DNA of 5,440 nt from an uncultured Bdellovibrio sp. (GCA_946482355.1 CAMLRE010000175.1:1-5440), one strand, 5' to 3'; shown: positions 1 to 5,440, numbered from the stretch's first letter. A program made the numbers and translations. The notes: a model not told the origin generated them from the sequence alone.

Positions 1-507
1 TTCTGCTAAATCAGGATGAGACCAGTCGATACCCGTATCAATGATCGCTACGATTTTTTCGCGCGTGCCAGTTTGGATTTCCCAAGCTTTTTCAGCGTTA
101 ATATCTACGCCAGCAACACCCACTTGGTTTTTCGGATCTGCTTGGCCAACGTTTGATAGGCCCCAAGTTTGTACATATAACGGATCAGTCGGAGCTTTGT
201 TAATTTTATAAATGTAGTTCGGCTCAGCGATTTCAACCATTGGATTTTCATTTAAAGCCTTGATAGCTGAATCGTTAGTTTCAAAAACAGCTTTTTTTAC
301 AACAACAACATTTTGTCCTGAGATTTTTTGAGTTACGAAACCCTTAAGTTGTTGTGAAAGAGCTTGCGTAGATGCACGCATCATTCCTGGTTTTAATTTT
401 ACAACGAATTCACCTGGTACAGATTGAGTTGTAAAACTTGCGTTTGCAGTAACTGCTAACATCATTGTCGCAGCTAATGCGCTTACTTTAGAAAAATTAT
501 TTTTCAT
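1..507 (-). CDS. Exported subtilisin-like serine protease (peptidase S8), N-terminal part, truncated by window edge
   Basis: The frame is open from ATG at 507 to the window edge, giving 169 residues of a longer protein. Residues 1-23 form a signal peptide: basic start MKNNFSK, hydrophobic core ALAATMMLAV, cleavage site ANA-S. Residues about 30-103 resemble the inhibitor I9 propeptide that precedes many subtilases (GEFVVKLKPG early, VEIAEPNYIYK at its end). The mature start follows with LYVQTWGLSNVGQ, typical of S8 proteases, then INAEKAWEIQTG and the catalytic aspartate motif IAIIDTGIDWSHPDL-like (read AIIDTGIDWSHPDLAE) with Asp157. The catalytic His and Ser lie outside the window. GAGGGGAA at 516-523, about eight bases upstream, supports this start. 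The product should be a secreted or periplasmic endopeptidase matured by propeptide removal. Family assignment is firm; the substrate cannot be inferred, and the end of the gene is unseen. Confidence 0.93.
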   Translation of the reverse strand, partial: MKNNFSKVSALAATMMLAVTANASFTTQSVPGEFVVKLKPGMMRASTQALSQQLKGFVTQKISGQNVVVVKKAVFETNDSAIKALNENPMVEIAEPNYIYKINKAPTDPLYVQTWGLSNVGQADPKNQVGVAGVDINAEKAWEIQTGTREKIVAIIDTGIDWSHPDLAE

Positions 508-633
508 GGTGGTGGTTCCCCTCTAGTTGAAAAAATCTTAGCACACGCTCGATTTTCGAGCAGTCTAGATTCCGGTTCCAGACTGAAACTGGAAAAACGG
601 CTAGGAGAAATTACCATTCAATAAAAATTATTG
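508..633. other. Intergenic spacer with clustered hairpins between the 80-residue gene and the S8 protease gene
   Basis: This 126-base spacer contains no credible gene. Four inverted repeats are visible: GCTCGA/TCGAGC at 547-552/556-561; CAGTCT/AGACTG at 561-566/580-585; TTCCAG/CTGGAA at 576-581/589-594; and the AT-rich CAATAA/TTATTG at 619-624/628-633, directly after the upstream stop codon. The second and third share bases 580-581 and cannot both form. A run of six A at 530-535 reads as a T tract on the minus strand, but it is 11 bases beyond the nearest stem, too far for a standard intrinsic terminator. On the minus strand TGCTAAGAT at 535-543 resembles a weak extended -10 box for the protease, with no good -35 partner. 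Confidence 0.5.
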
Positions 634-876
634 TTACGCTTTTTTTGATTTTTTAGCGGGCGTTGCGATTTCTTCATCAGCAAAATCGAACGCTAATTGT
701 TTCGGAAATTGTACGATCTTGTCAGGATTTTCACGGATAATTTTTTTCTCGGTCGGAGTTATAACATCCGCGCCAGTAGCGGCTTTGATGAGATGTTTGA
801 TAAAGGCTTCTTGGGTTGCCACTGGGGCATTTTGGTTGAAACCCATTTCTTTCATTAATTCGCTGACTTTTTTCAT
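634..876 (-). CDS. Small hypothetical protein, 80 residues, mostly helical with a basic tail
   Basis: I do not recognise this family. The protein begins MKKVSELMKEMGF, followed by a likely helix TQEAFIKHLIKAA (residues 21-33), a segment TPTEKKIIRENPDKI (40-54), then QFPKQLAFDF (56-65), and ends in a lysine-rich tail PAKKSKKA. There is no signal peptide, membrane segment or cysteine, so it should be cytoplasmic. A start two codons upstream (882) exists, but the ribosome-binding sequence TAGGA directly abuts or overlaps it; from ATG 876 the AGGA core is five bases away, so 876 is preferred. QLAFDF resembles the QLxLF/QLxLxL peptides that bind the DNA polymerase sliding clamp, but this is weak evidence on its own. 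It lies upstream of the S8 protease gene on the same strand, 126 bases away, and diverges from the 104-residue gene. Confidence 0.72.
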   Translation of the reverse strand: MKKVSELMKEMGFNQNAPVATQEAFIKHLIKAATGADVITPTEKKIIRENPDKIVQFPKQLAFDFADEEIATPAKKSKKA

Positions 877-889
877 TTGCATCCTACTT
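877..889 (-). promoter_or_regulatory. Ribosome-binding site that favours ATG 876 over ATG 882
   Basis: On the minus strand the sequence reads AAGTAGGATGCAAATG. The purine core AGGA sits five bases before the ATG at 876, which is normal spacing. The upstream ATG at 882 overlaps the core itself (TAGG-ATG) and so is poorly placed for initiation. This shortens the protein by two residues. Confidence 0.6.
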
Positions 890-954
890 ATGATTCTCTT
901 CGTCAGAAAAGGTCCAGGTATTTAGACTTTTGTCAGGCTGCAAATCAGAGATGA

Positions 955-1042
955 GTTTAGTTCCTCATGAACTAACGTCTATATCGCCCTAGGCGATGGT
1001 CTGTATCGTCATAGACGATCGTCTATAGATGAGACATATGAC
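955..1042. repeat. Degenerate 22-base-period array of palindromic units (four units)
   Basis: Units can be laid out at 955-976, 977-998, 999-1020 and 1021-1042; each begins GT(C/T)T. Units two and three match at 17 of 22 positions, and both carry a dyad of the form ATCGnC-3 bases-GnCGAT: ATCGCC-CTA-GGCGAT at 983-997 and ATCGTC-ATA-GACGAT at 1005-1019. The difference inside the arms is paired (C-G becomes T-A), so symmetry is kept. The first unit has a different dyad, TTAGTTC/GAACTAA at 957-963/969-975, and fits the period only loosely. The fourth keeps the GTCTAT start but has lost the dyad. The 22-base spacing is about two helical turns, as expected for sites bound on one face of DNA; a folded RNA is the alternative. 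The regulator is unknown. Confidence 0.6.
1011..1026. repeat. Perfect 16-base palindrome, operator-like
   Basis: The sequence ATAGACGATCGTCTAT is identical on both strands. It spans the junction of the last two 22-base units, using the right arm of one (GACGAT) and the GTCTAT start of the next. A copy of GTCTAT also occurs at 977-982, so CGTCTAT at 976-982 can pair with ATAGACG at 1011-1017 instead, enclosing the 983-997 hairpin. Its size and symmetry fit the operator of a dimeric helix-turn-helix repressor, but no such regulator gene lies in the window. Confidence 0.5.
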
Positions 1043-1112
1043 GCTGTTTTTAAAGGTTAAAGGCGGGTGAAATTTTTCGAAAATATTTTAAATCCTGTGT
1101 AACAAGATTCGG

Positions 1113-1135
1113 CGGTATCTCAAAACGAGACACCG
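1113..1135. repeat. Imperfect hairpin upstream of the 104-residue gene
   Basis: CGGTATCTC at 1113-1121 pairs with GAGACACCG at 1127-1135 around an AAAAC loop: eight pairs and one A-C mismatch on the plus strand. Neither side is followed directly by a T run in the correct orientation, so it is not a standard terminator. AAAACGA (1122-1128) can alternatively pair with TCGTTTT (1150-1156), which would disrupt this stem. If the promoter lies upstream, this would be part of the 5' leader of the plus-strand gene. Confidence 0.35.
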
Positions 1136-1188
1136 AAACCGGTAAAAAATCGTTTTAAAGTGCCGGGGTTTTTGCATCTTATATTGTT

Positions 1189-1503
1189 ATGAAAAAACTT
1201 AGCCTTTTATTCGCAGTTTTAAATTTAATCTCACTAACTGGCTTTGCCGGTCAAATCGGGCAGTTTGAAGTTAAATCCTGCTCTTTAATTGTTTCACCTA
1301 ATGCAAGCGATGAGACGCTTTCAGTGTTAATGGCTAAAGGCTACCGCCCAATGAACTTATTGGGTGCTTCTAAAAACCCAGAAAGTTCAAAGGATTTAAT
1401 CGGCTTTCCTTATCTAGAAGAAAGCTCTCAAAATATTAAAATCGTCGGAGAAACAAGAAGTCTTTATTCTATCGACGAAGCGCCAAATTGTCTTGATAAC
1501 TAA
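1189..1503 (+). CDS. Small exported hypothetical protein with two cysteines, 104 residues
   Basis: This is the only plus-strand gene in the window, and I do not recognise its family. Residues 1-20 are a clear signal peptide: MKK, a hydrophobic core LSLLFAVLNLISL, and likely cleavage after GFA20. The mature part of about 84 residues has two cysteines, Cys31 and Cys101, near its two ends, which could form a disulfide in the periplasm or outside the cell. In between are SDETLSVLMAKGYRPMNLLG, suggestive of a helix and a strand, and a serine-rich stretch. No in-frame start lies upstream before the TAA at 1156-1158, so ATG 1189 is the only choice; it lacks a recognisable Shine-Dalgarno sequence (the nearest purine run, GGGG at 1165-1168, is 20 bases away). 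Its stop overlaps the convergent 310-residue gene by four bases. Signal peptide and unbroken frame make it likely real. Confidence 0.72.
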   Translation: MKKLSLLFAVLNLISLTGFAGQIGQFEVKSCSLIVSPNASDETLSVLMAKGYRPMNLLGASKNPESSKDLIGFPYLEESSQNIKIVGETRSLYSIDEAPNCLDN

Positions 1504-2432
1504 ATACGGTCAGTGCGGTTTAAAACAAAACTTCCGATTAACTTTGTCGTTCCATTCGGAAGACGTTCATAAAAATTACCGGCCATTTTGTCAGAATTTT
1601 CGATTTTATAAATCTGTAAATAACGATCACCCATGCTGACCATGTTGCCTTGATAACCTTCGGGTTTATACCCCCAGGCATCTGTCGTAAAAGCACTGTT
1701 AGATTGAACTTTTCCCTGGCGAAAAAATTTTACTTCGCCAGTAACGTTATTTACTTTTTCTGCAGGGCCAATTTCAATCACTAAAGATCCGTAATCAGAG
1801 CCATCAACGGCCGAAACTTTTCCGCGAAAAGTTCCAAAATATTTTTGCAAATCCTGACCAGAAGTTTGTGGAGCCCCTTTTAAAAAAGCATCAATATCTG
1901 TTAGTTTTACTTTTTCTAAATTTCTAAGAATTTCTGCAGCCGAAGTGCTGTTAACCAATGTCCACTCGGTTGATTTAAATCTTCCCGAATTCAACTTTGA
2001 AAAGCGCGGCGTTTTTTCAACAACTTCTTCAGGTTGATCTTTTACTTCAGCAGGAGCTTCGACTGGTTTTTCTTTAACTTTTGCTGCCGCTTGAGCTGTA
2101 GACGGTGAACAAATCGCCAATTGCGCCTTGCCAGCGTCTAAATCTTTTTGCTGTTGTTCAGAAATACGAAGACCTAAATCAACTAAAAATAGCGTCATCA
2201 TCTTACCGTAAACTTCATCAGCTTTTTTAAGATCAGCGCTATCTAGTAAAGTTTGAAATTTTTCTTTCATCAAACGCAGCTCTTCATCAGAGCGCGCACT
2301 GTCTGCCAGATTACTTTTAGTTTCTTTATAATCTTTAGATTCTAAAATAGACGATTCACCATAATTACGGCCAGAAACAAACGCGATCACAACGATCACC
2401 AACACAAACAAAATCTTCAAAAAATCTTTCAT
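1500..2432 (-). CDS. Membrane-anchored hypothetical protein with charged linker and C-terminal beta-rich domain, 310 residues
   Basis: I do not recognise this family. Residues 4-20 (FLKILFVLVIVVIAFVS) form one hydrophobic segment, probably a signal anchor with the rest in the periplasm; there is no lipobox. Residues 30-106 are charged and largely helical (EELRLMKEKFQTLL, LKKADEVYGKM). A low-complexity Ala/Pro/Lys/Glu linker spans about 112-142. The C-terminal part, about 150-310, looks globular with alternating strands (GSLVIEIGP, GEVKFFRQG, RYLQIYKIE, KLIGSFVLN). The only cysteine is Cys108, just before the linker. GAGGA, eight bases upstream, supports ATG 2432. The gene follows sdhB on the same strand after 87 bases, so it could be read through from that operon, although a strong hairpin lies between them. 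Helical stalk, linker and sensor-like end domain suggest an envelope scaffold or binding role; this is inference only. Confidence 0.82.
   Translation of the reverse strand: MKDFLKILFVLVIVVIAFVSGRNYGESSILESKDYKETKSNLADSARSDEELRLMKEKFQTLLDSADLKKADEVYGKMMTLFLVDLGLRISEQQQKDLDAGKAQLAICSPSTAQAAAKVKEKPVEAPAEVKDQPEEVVEKTPRFSKLNSGRFKSTEWTLVNSTSAAEILRNLEKVKLTDIDAFLKGAPQTSGQDLQKYFGTFRGKVSAVDGSDYGSLVIEIGPAEKVNNVTGEVKFFRQGKVQSNSAFTTDAWGYKPEGYQGNMVSMGDRYLQIYKIENSDKMAGNFYERLPNGTTKLIGSFVLNRTDRI
1521..1562 (-). other. Terminator-like hairpin and T tract inside the 3' end of the 310-residue gene
   Basis: On the minus strand CTTCCGA (1562-1556) pairs with TCGGAAG (1537-1531) over an 18-base loop, followed at once by TTTTGTTTT. 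This is the arrangement of an intrinsic terminator, but it lies about 20 bases before the stop codon of the gene that would use it, the loop is long and the stem is only seven pairs. Termination here would release an mRNA with no stop codon. It may be accidental coding sequence. Confidence 0.3.
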
Positions 2433-2473
2433 ATGCTCAGTCCTCGTAGTTAGGATTTATCAAGGCGCAAGGA

Positions 2474-2499
2474 GGAGGGTATGCGTACAGCATCCCTCC
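2474..2499. terminator. Strong GC-rich hairpin after sdhB, possible terminator or mRNA 3'-end stabiliser
   Basis: GGAGGG (2474-2479) and ATGC (2481-2484) pair with GCAT (2490-2493) and CCCTCC (2494-2499): ten pairs, one bulged T at 2480 and a five-base loop GTACA. It lies 21 bases past the sdhB stop and well before the start of the next same-strand gene. No T run follows on the minus strand (TCCTTGCGCC), so it is not a textbook intrinsic terminator. It could block 3' exonucleases and set different mRNA levels for sdhCAB and the downstream gene. Confidence 0.5.
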
Positions 2500-2519
2500 G
2501 ACGCGGCAACGCAGAGAAA

Positions 2520-3314
2520 TTAGCCGTCCCCGCCGCCTTGGTGTTCTTCTTTTTTCGTGATGGTTGCCTTTAGTAACTCACGATTCATCGTCGCGATATT
2601 AATTAACGAAATATCTTTCGGACAAGCCGCAGAACATGCTCCCGTTGTAGAACAAGCTCCGAAACCTTCTGCATCCATTTGCGCTGTCATATCTAAAGCA
2701 CGTTGAGCACGCTCAACTTGACCTTGAGGCAATAAAGCCATGTGTTGGATTTTTGCTGAAGTGAATAATGCTGCAGAAGCATTCTTACAAGAAGCTACGC
2801 AAGCTCCACAACCGATACATGTTGCCGACATGAAAGCTTCATCGGCATCTGGTTTTGGAATTGGAATATTATTCGCATCTTGCGCATTACCAGTGTTTAC
2901 AGAAATGTAACCACCAGATTTAATAATGCGGTCAAATGCCGAACGATCAACAACTAAGTCTTTAAGAATTGGAAATGCCGAAGCTCTCCATGGTTCTAAT
3001 ACTAGTGTTTCGCCATCTTTAAATACACGCATGTGTAATTGGCAAACTGTCGTTGATTTTTGTGGACCATGGGCGTTTCCGTTAATCATAAAACCACAGC
3101 TACCGCAAATACCTTCGCGGCAGTCATGATCAAATAAAATAGGCTCTTCGCCTTTTTTGATGAGCTCTTCGTTCACAGCATCAAGCATTTCTAAGAAAGA
3201 TGCGTCTGGAGAAACATTTTTTGCGTCGTATTCCTTAAAGCCACCTTGAGATTTATTATCTTTTTGGCGCCAAACTTTTAATTTTAAATTGATAGTTGCT
3301 TTTGCGCTAGCCAT
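2520..3314 (-). CDS. sdhB: Succinate dehydrogenase iron-sulfur subunit
   Basis: This 264-residue subunit carries electrons from the flavin of SdhA to quinone through three iron-sulfur clusters, at the cytoplasmic face of the membrane. The N-terminal plant-type ferredoxin domain holds the [2Fe-2S] ligands Cys65, Cys70, Cys73 and Cys91 (motif CREGICGSC). The C-terminal domain has [11 protein letters not shown] (Cys166, 169, 172, 176) and Cys221-x5-Cys227-x3-Cys231-Pro. By comparison with E. coli SdhB, Cys166/169/172/231 bind [4Fe-4S] and Cys176/221/227 bind [3Fe-4S]. All eleven ligands are present. It ends in a charged, glycine-rich tail ([11 protein letters not shown]). It starts nine bases after the sdhA stop, and its Shine-Dalgarno TAAGGA overlaps that stop, so translation is probably coupled. 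Fumarate reductases of this type share the same motifs; the direction of the reaction cannot be read from sequence. Confidence 0.96.
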   Translation of the reverse strand: MASAKATINLKLKVWRQKDNKSQGGFKEYDAKNVSPDASFLEMLDAVNEELIKKGEEPILFDHDCREGICGSCGFMINGNAHGPQKSTTVCQLHMRVFKDGETLVLEPWRASAFPILKDLVVDRSAFDRIIKSGGYISVNTGNAQDANNIPIPKPDADEAFMSATCIGCGACVASCKNASAALFTSAKIQHMALLPQGQVERAQRALDMTAQMDAEGFGACSTTGACSAACPKDISLINIATMNRELLKATITKKEEHQGGGDG

Positions 3315-3323
3315 GTTTGTTCC

Positions 3324-5240
3324 TTATTTATACGAACGAGTCGCTAAGTGTACGTTTTCAAAAGTTAATTCTTCTTGGTGACGAGTTTGCGTTTTATCCG
3401 CAGATCCGTTCCATTCCCACGCAGCTACGTGACAGAATTTTTCGTCATCACGTTTAGCTTCACCATCAACTTGGTGTTCAGATCTGAAGTGACCACCGCA
3501 AGATTCTTCACGCACTAAAGCATCACGGCACATTAATTCACCTAATTCGATGAAATCTGCAACACGTCCTGCTTTTTCTAATTCATTGTTAATACCTTTA
3601 GCTTCGCCAGGAACATTAACATTCGTGTGAAATTCTTTACGTAAGTTTTGAATTTTAGAAATCGCTTCTGTAAGGCCTGCTTTATCACGGGCCATACCGC
3701 ATTTTTCCCACATAATGTGACCTAATTCTTTGTGGAAAGATTCTACTGTTCTTGAACCTTTAACACTTAAGAATTTATTTAAGTCATTTTGTGTTTCGTT
3801 CGCCGCATGTTTAAACGCATCGTTTGTTGTCGTTACTTTTTCTAACTTAGTGTTCGCTAAGTAGTTACCGATTGTGTACGGAAGAACGAAGTAACCGTCT
3901 GCTAAGCCTTGCATTAACGCCGAAGCTCCTAAGCGGTTTGCACCGTGATCAGAGAAGTTCGCTTCACCGGCTACGAATAAGCCAGGGATAGTTGATTCAA
4001 GATTGTAATCGACCCATAAGCCACCCATTGTGTAATGCGGAGCCGGAAAGATTCTCATAGGTTGTTTATATGGATTTTCGCCAGTGATTTTTTCATACAT
4101 TTGGAAAAGATTTCCGTAGCGCTCAGCCACTTTGTCTTCACCTAAACGTTTAATACTGTCTCTGAAATCTAAGAAGACAGCTTTTTCACCTAAAGCACCG
4201 TGGCCTTCATCAACGCGGTATTTCGCCTGACGAGAAGCTACGTCACGTGGAGCTAAGTTACCAAAGCTTGGGTAAACGCGCTCTAAGTAATAATCACGTT
4301 CTGCATCTGGAATTTCATTTGCCGGACGTTTATCGCCTTGTTTTGCTGGCGCCCAAACACGTCCGTCATTACGTAATGATTCAGACATCAAAGTTAATTT
4401 AGATTGGTTTTCACCGTGTACAGGAATACAAGTCGGATGAATTTGTGTGTAACAAGGATTTGCGAAGTAAGCTCCTTTTTTATGAGCTTTCCACGCCGCT
4501 GTTACTGCACAGGCCATCGCGTTTGTAGATAAGTAGAATACGTTTGAGTATCCGCCAGAAGCTACGATAACCGCATCAGCTTCGTGTGATTCGATTTCAC
4601 CAGTTAATAAGTTTCTGATAATCACGCCGCGCGCTTTACCATCAATAACAACTAAATCTAACATTTCACGACGCGTGTATAATTCAACAGTTCCTAAATC
4701 CACTTGGCGCATCATTGAAGAGTAAGCGCCCAATAATAATTGCTGACCTGTTTGTCCGCGAGCATAGAACGTACGAGAAACTTGCGCACCACCGAATGAA
4801 CGGTTTGATAATAATCCGCCGTACTCGCGAGCTAAAGGAACGCCTGAAGCTACCGCTTGATCGATAATATTTACAGACACTTCAGCTAAACGGTGAACGT
4901 TAGCTTCACGAGCACGGAAGTCTCCGCCTTTTACAGTGTCATAGAATAAACGATAAACTGAGTCGCCATCGTTTTGATAATTTTTTGCAGCATTGATACC
5001 ACCTTGAGCGGCCACAGAGTGGGCGCGGCGAGGAGATTCATGCACGCAGAAAGCTTTTACTTTATAACCAAGTTCACCTAAAGAAGCGGCTGCCGAGGCG
5101 CCCGCTAAACCTGTACCAATCACGATCACAGAGTGTTTACGTTTGTTGGCCGGATTCACAAGCTTCATGTTGAACTTGTGTTTTGTCCATTTGTCACCAA
5201 TGTCACCACTAGGAATTTTGCTATCTAATTTGTTAGACAT
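3324..5240 (-). CDS. sdhA: Succinate dehydrogenase flavoprotein subunit
   Basis: This 638-residue catalytic subunit oxidises succinate to fumarate using covalently bound FAD, linking the citric acid cycle to the respiratory chain. The dinucleotide-binding motif [11 protein letters not shown] is at 41-51. The FAD-attachment histidine is His74 in [14 protein letters not shown]. Active-site residues, by alignment to known SdhA/FrdA, are His268 (QIHPT), the proton-relay Arg332 (PRDVASR), His402 (APHYTMGG) and Arg436 (GANRLGAS). A second FAD contact, LFVAGEAN, is at 421-428. [13 protein letters not shown] at 284-296 is characteristic of the Bacillus/Bacteroidetes-type flavoproteins (type-B complex II), as is the size, longer than the 588 residues of E. 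coli SdhA. The start at 5240 is one base after the sdhC stop (TAACATG), with AGAGGA inside the end of sdhC, so translation is coupled. No key residue is missing. Confidence 0.97.
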   Translation of the reverse strand: MSNKLDSKIPSGDIGDKWTKHKFNMKLVNPANKRKHSVIVIGTGLAGASAAASLGELGYKVKAFCVHESPRRAHSVAAQGGINAAKNYQNDGDSVYRLFYDTVKGGDFRAREANVHRLAEVSVNIIDQAVASGVPLAREYGGLLSNRSFGGAQVSRTFYARGQTGQQLLLGAYSSMMRQVDLGTVELYTRREMLDLVVIDGKARGVIIRNLLTGEIESHEADAVIVASGGYSNVFYLSTNAMACAVTAAWKAHKKGAYFANPCYTQIHPTCIPVHGENQSKLTLMSESLRNDGRVWAPAKQGDKRPANEIPDAERDYYLERVYPSFGNLAPRDVASRQAKYRVDEGHGALGEKAVFLDFRDSIKRLGEDKVAERYGNLFQMYEKITGENPYKQPMRIFPAPHYTMGGLWVDYNLESTIPGLFVAGEANFSDHGANRLGASALMQGLADGYFVLPYTIGNYLANTKLEKVTTTNDAFKHAANETQNDLNKFLSVKGSRTVESFHKELGHIMWEKCGMARDKAGLTEAISKIQNLRKEFHTNVNVPGEAKGINNELEKAGRVADFIELGELMCRDALVREESCGGHFRSEHQVDGEAKRDDEKFCHVAAWEWNGSADKTQTRHQEELTFENVHLATRSYK

Positions 5241-5253
5241 GTTATTTTCCTCT
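5238..5253 (-). promoter_or_regulatory. sdhC-sdhA coupling junction (stop, one base, start)
   Basis: The minus strand reads AGAGGAAAATAACATG. The sdhC stop TAA and the sdhA start ATG are separated by one base, and the Shine-Dalgarno AGAGGA lies in the Arg-Gly codons of the last sdhC residues. Ribosomes finishing SdhC can restart on sdhA, which would keep the subunits in equal amounts. Confidence 0.7.
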
Positions 5254-5440
5254 CATTAAAAATACGTAAGCAGGTTGAGATAAGAAACCAGCGACAACGA
5301 TGATCGCGTAAGTCCAAGCGAATTTTCTTAAACCTTTTTGCATTTTTCTCTCTAAGAAACCAAAAGATTGGAAAATTGAACTAGCGCCGTGGCTTAAGTG
5401 GAACATTAATAAAATTAACGCCACTACATACCAAAGAACG
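5242..5440 (-). CDS. sdhC: Succinate dehydrogenase cytochrome b subunit (b558 type), C-terminal part, truncated by window edge
   Basis: The frame runs open from the window edge to TAA at 5242, giving the last 65 residues of the membrane anchor. They begin [29 protein letters not shown]: a transmembrane helix carrying His residues, then the motif [15 protein letters not shown] typical of the single, large, di-heme cytochrome b of type-B complex II. One of these histidines is probably an axial heme ligand. A last hydrophobic helix ([21 protein letters not shown]) and a short basic end, RGK, follow. Type-B enzymes use one cytochrome b subunit instead of separate SdhC and SdhD, which fits the absence of sdhD before sdhA. 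The GTG at 5424 is an internal codon, not a start, because the frame and the helix continue upstream. Quinone reduction occurs in this subunit. Confidence 0.9.
   Translation of the reverse strand, partial: VLWYVVALILLMFHLSHGASSIFQSFGFLERKMQKGLRKFAWTYAIIVVAGFLSQPAYVFLMRGK

Larger units (their letters stand above)
883..1188. other. Gene-free divergent intergenic region with a palindrome cluster
   Basis: This 306-base gap lies between the divergent 80-residue and 104-residue genes. No open frame longer than about 13 codons with a plausible start was found in the parts examined (for example from ATG 951, 996 and 1029). It contains the 22-base-period dyad array at 955-1042, a T run at 1047-1051, a 10-base palindrome TTTTCGAAAA at 1074-1083, and an imperfect hairpin at 1113-1135. 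I could not identify a convincing sigma-70 promoter for either flanking gene. CTGACA on the minus strand at 931-936 resembles a -35 box but has no matching -10 at normal spacing; TATATT at 1180-1185 resembles a -10 box, only four bases before the plus-strand start. Confidence 0.6.

Noticed and set aside
719..925. Plus-strand open frame of 68 codons
   Set aside because: It lies almost entirely antisense to the 80-residue gene, has no good ribosome-binding site and its hydrophobic pattern mirrors the opposite strand.
951..992. Leader peptide of 13 codons from ATG 951
   Set aside because: It has no convincing ribosome-binding site, no run of regulatory codons, and overlaps the palindromes by chance.
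955..1042. CRISPR array
   Set aside because: The units are contiguous without unique spacers, and are degenerate and palindromic; no cas genes are present.
1074..1083. TTTTCGAAAA palindrome as an operator
   Set aside because: It is short and AT-rich, expected by chance in such sequence, with no repeat nearby.
883..1188. Cyclic-di-GMP (GEMM) or other known riboswitch, or a tRNA
   Set aside because: None of the conserved core bases of the GEMM motif that I know, nor a cloverleaf with a TTCGA T-loop, could be found on either strand.
1180..1192. Leaderless promoter with TATATT as -10 for the 104-residue gene
   Set aside because: The box is four bases from the ATG, closer than the usual six to eight to a start site, and there is no -35 match; kept only as an open question.
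2926..3129. Plus-strand open frame of 67 codons
   Set aside because: It is wholly antisense to sdhB, whose cofactor ligands are coded in the same bases, so it is a shadow.
5242..5424. A separate 60-residue gene starting at GTG 5424
   Set aside because: The frame continues upstream to the window edge through the same transmembrane helix; it is the tail of sdhC.

Overview
The window looks like a chromosomal segment of a Gram-negative, moderately AT-rich bacterium. A member of the Bdellovibrio group is my best guess. It rests on the type-B succinate dehydrogenase with gene order C-A-B, the lysine- and serine-rich style of the orphan proteins and the exported S8 protease; no marker gene settles it. 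No mobile element, tRNA, rRNA or CRISPR array is visible. Nearly everything is on the minus strand; only one small gene is on the plus strand.

Reading from the right edge down the minus strand, 5440 to 2520 holds the tail of sdhC, complete sdhA and complete sdhB. Together they encode a membrane-bound succinate:quinone oxidoreductase (respiratory complex II). The genes are packed with gaps of 1 and 9 bases and each internal start has a Shine-Dalgarno sequence within or next to the preceding stop, so they form one translationally coupled operon. The flavin, substrate and iron-sulfur residues all appear intact. An 87-base spacer with a strong GC-rich hairpin separates sdhB from a same-strand gene (2432 to 1500) for a 310-residue membrane-anchored protein of unknown function.

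That gene converges with, and overlaps by four bases, the only plus-strand gene (1189 to 1503), which encodes a small exported protein with two cysteines. Upstream of it lies a 306-base gene-free stretch shared with a divergent small gene (876 down to 634, 80 residues, unknown function). This gap contains the most unusual structure in the window: a cluster of palindromes with a 22-base period at 955-1042, including a perfect 16-base palindrome. Two neighbouring units differ by a paired change that preserves dyad symmetry, which suggests a regulator-binding array or a folded RNA.

At the left edge (507 down to 1) is the N-terminal part of an exported subtilisin-like (S8) serine protease: signal peptide, I9-type propeptide and the catalytic aspartate. 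It is cut off by the window edge. The 126-base spacer before it holds several overlapping hairpins.

I found no convincing evidence of a wholly new multi-gene system. The candidates for something undescribed are the palindrome array and the three small or orphan proteins.
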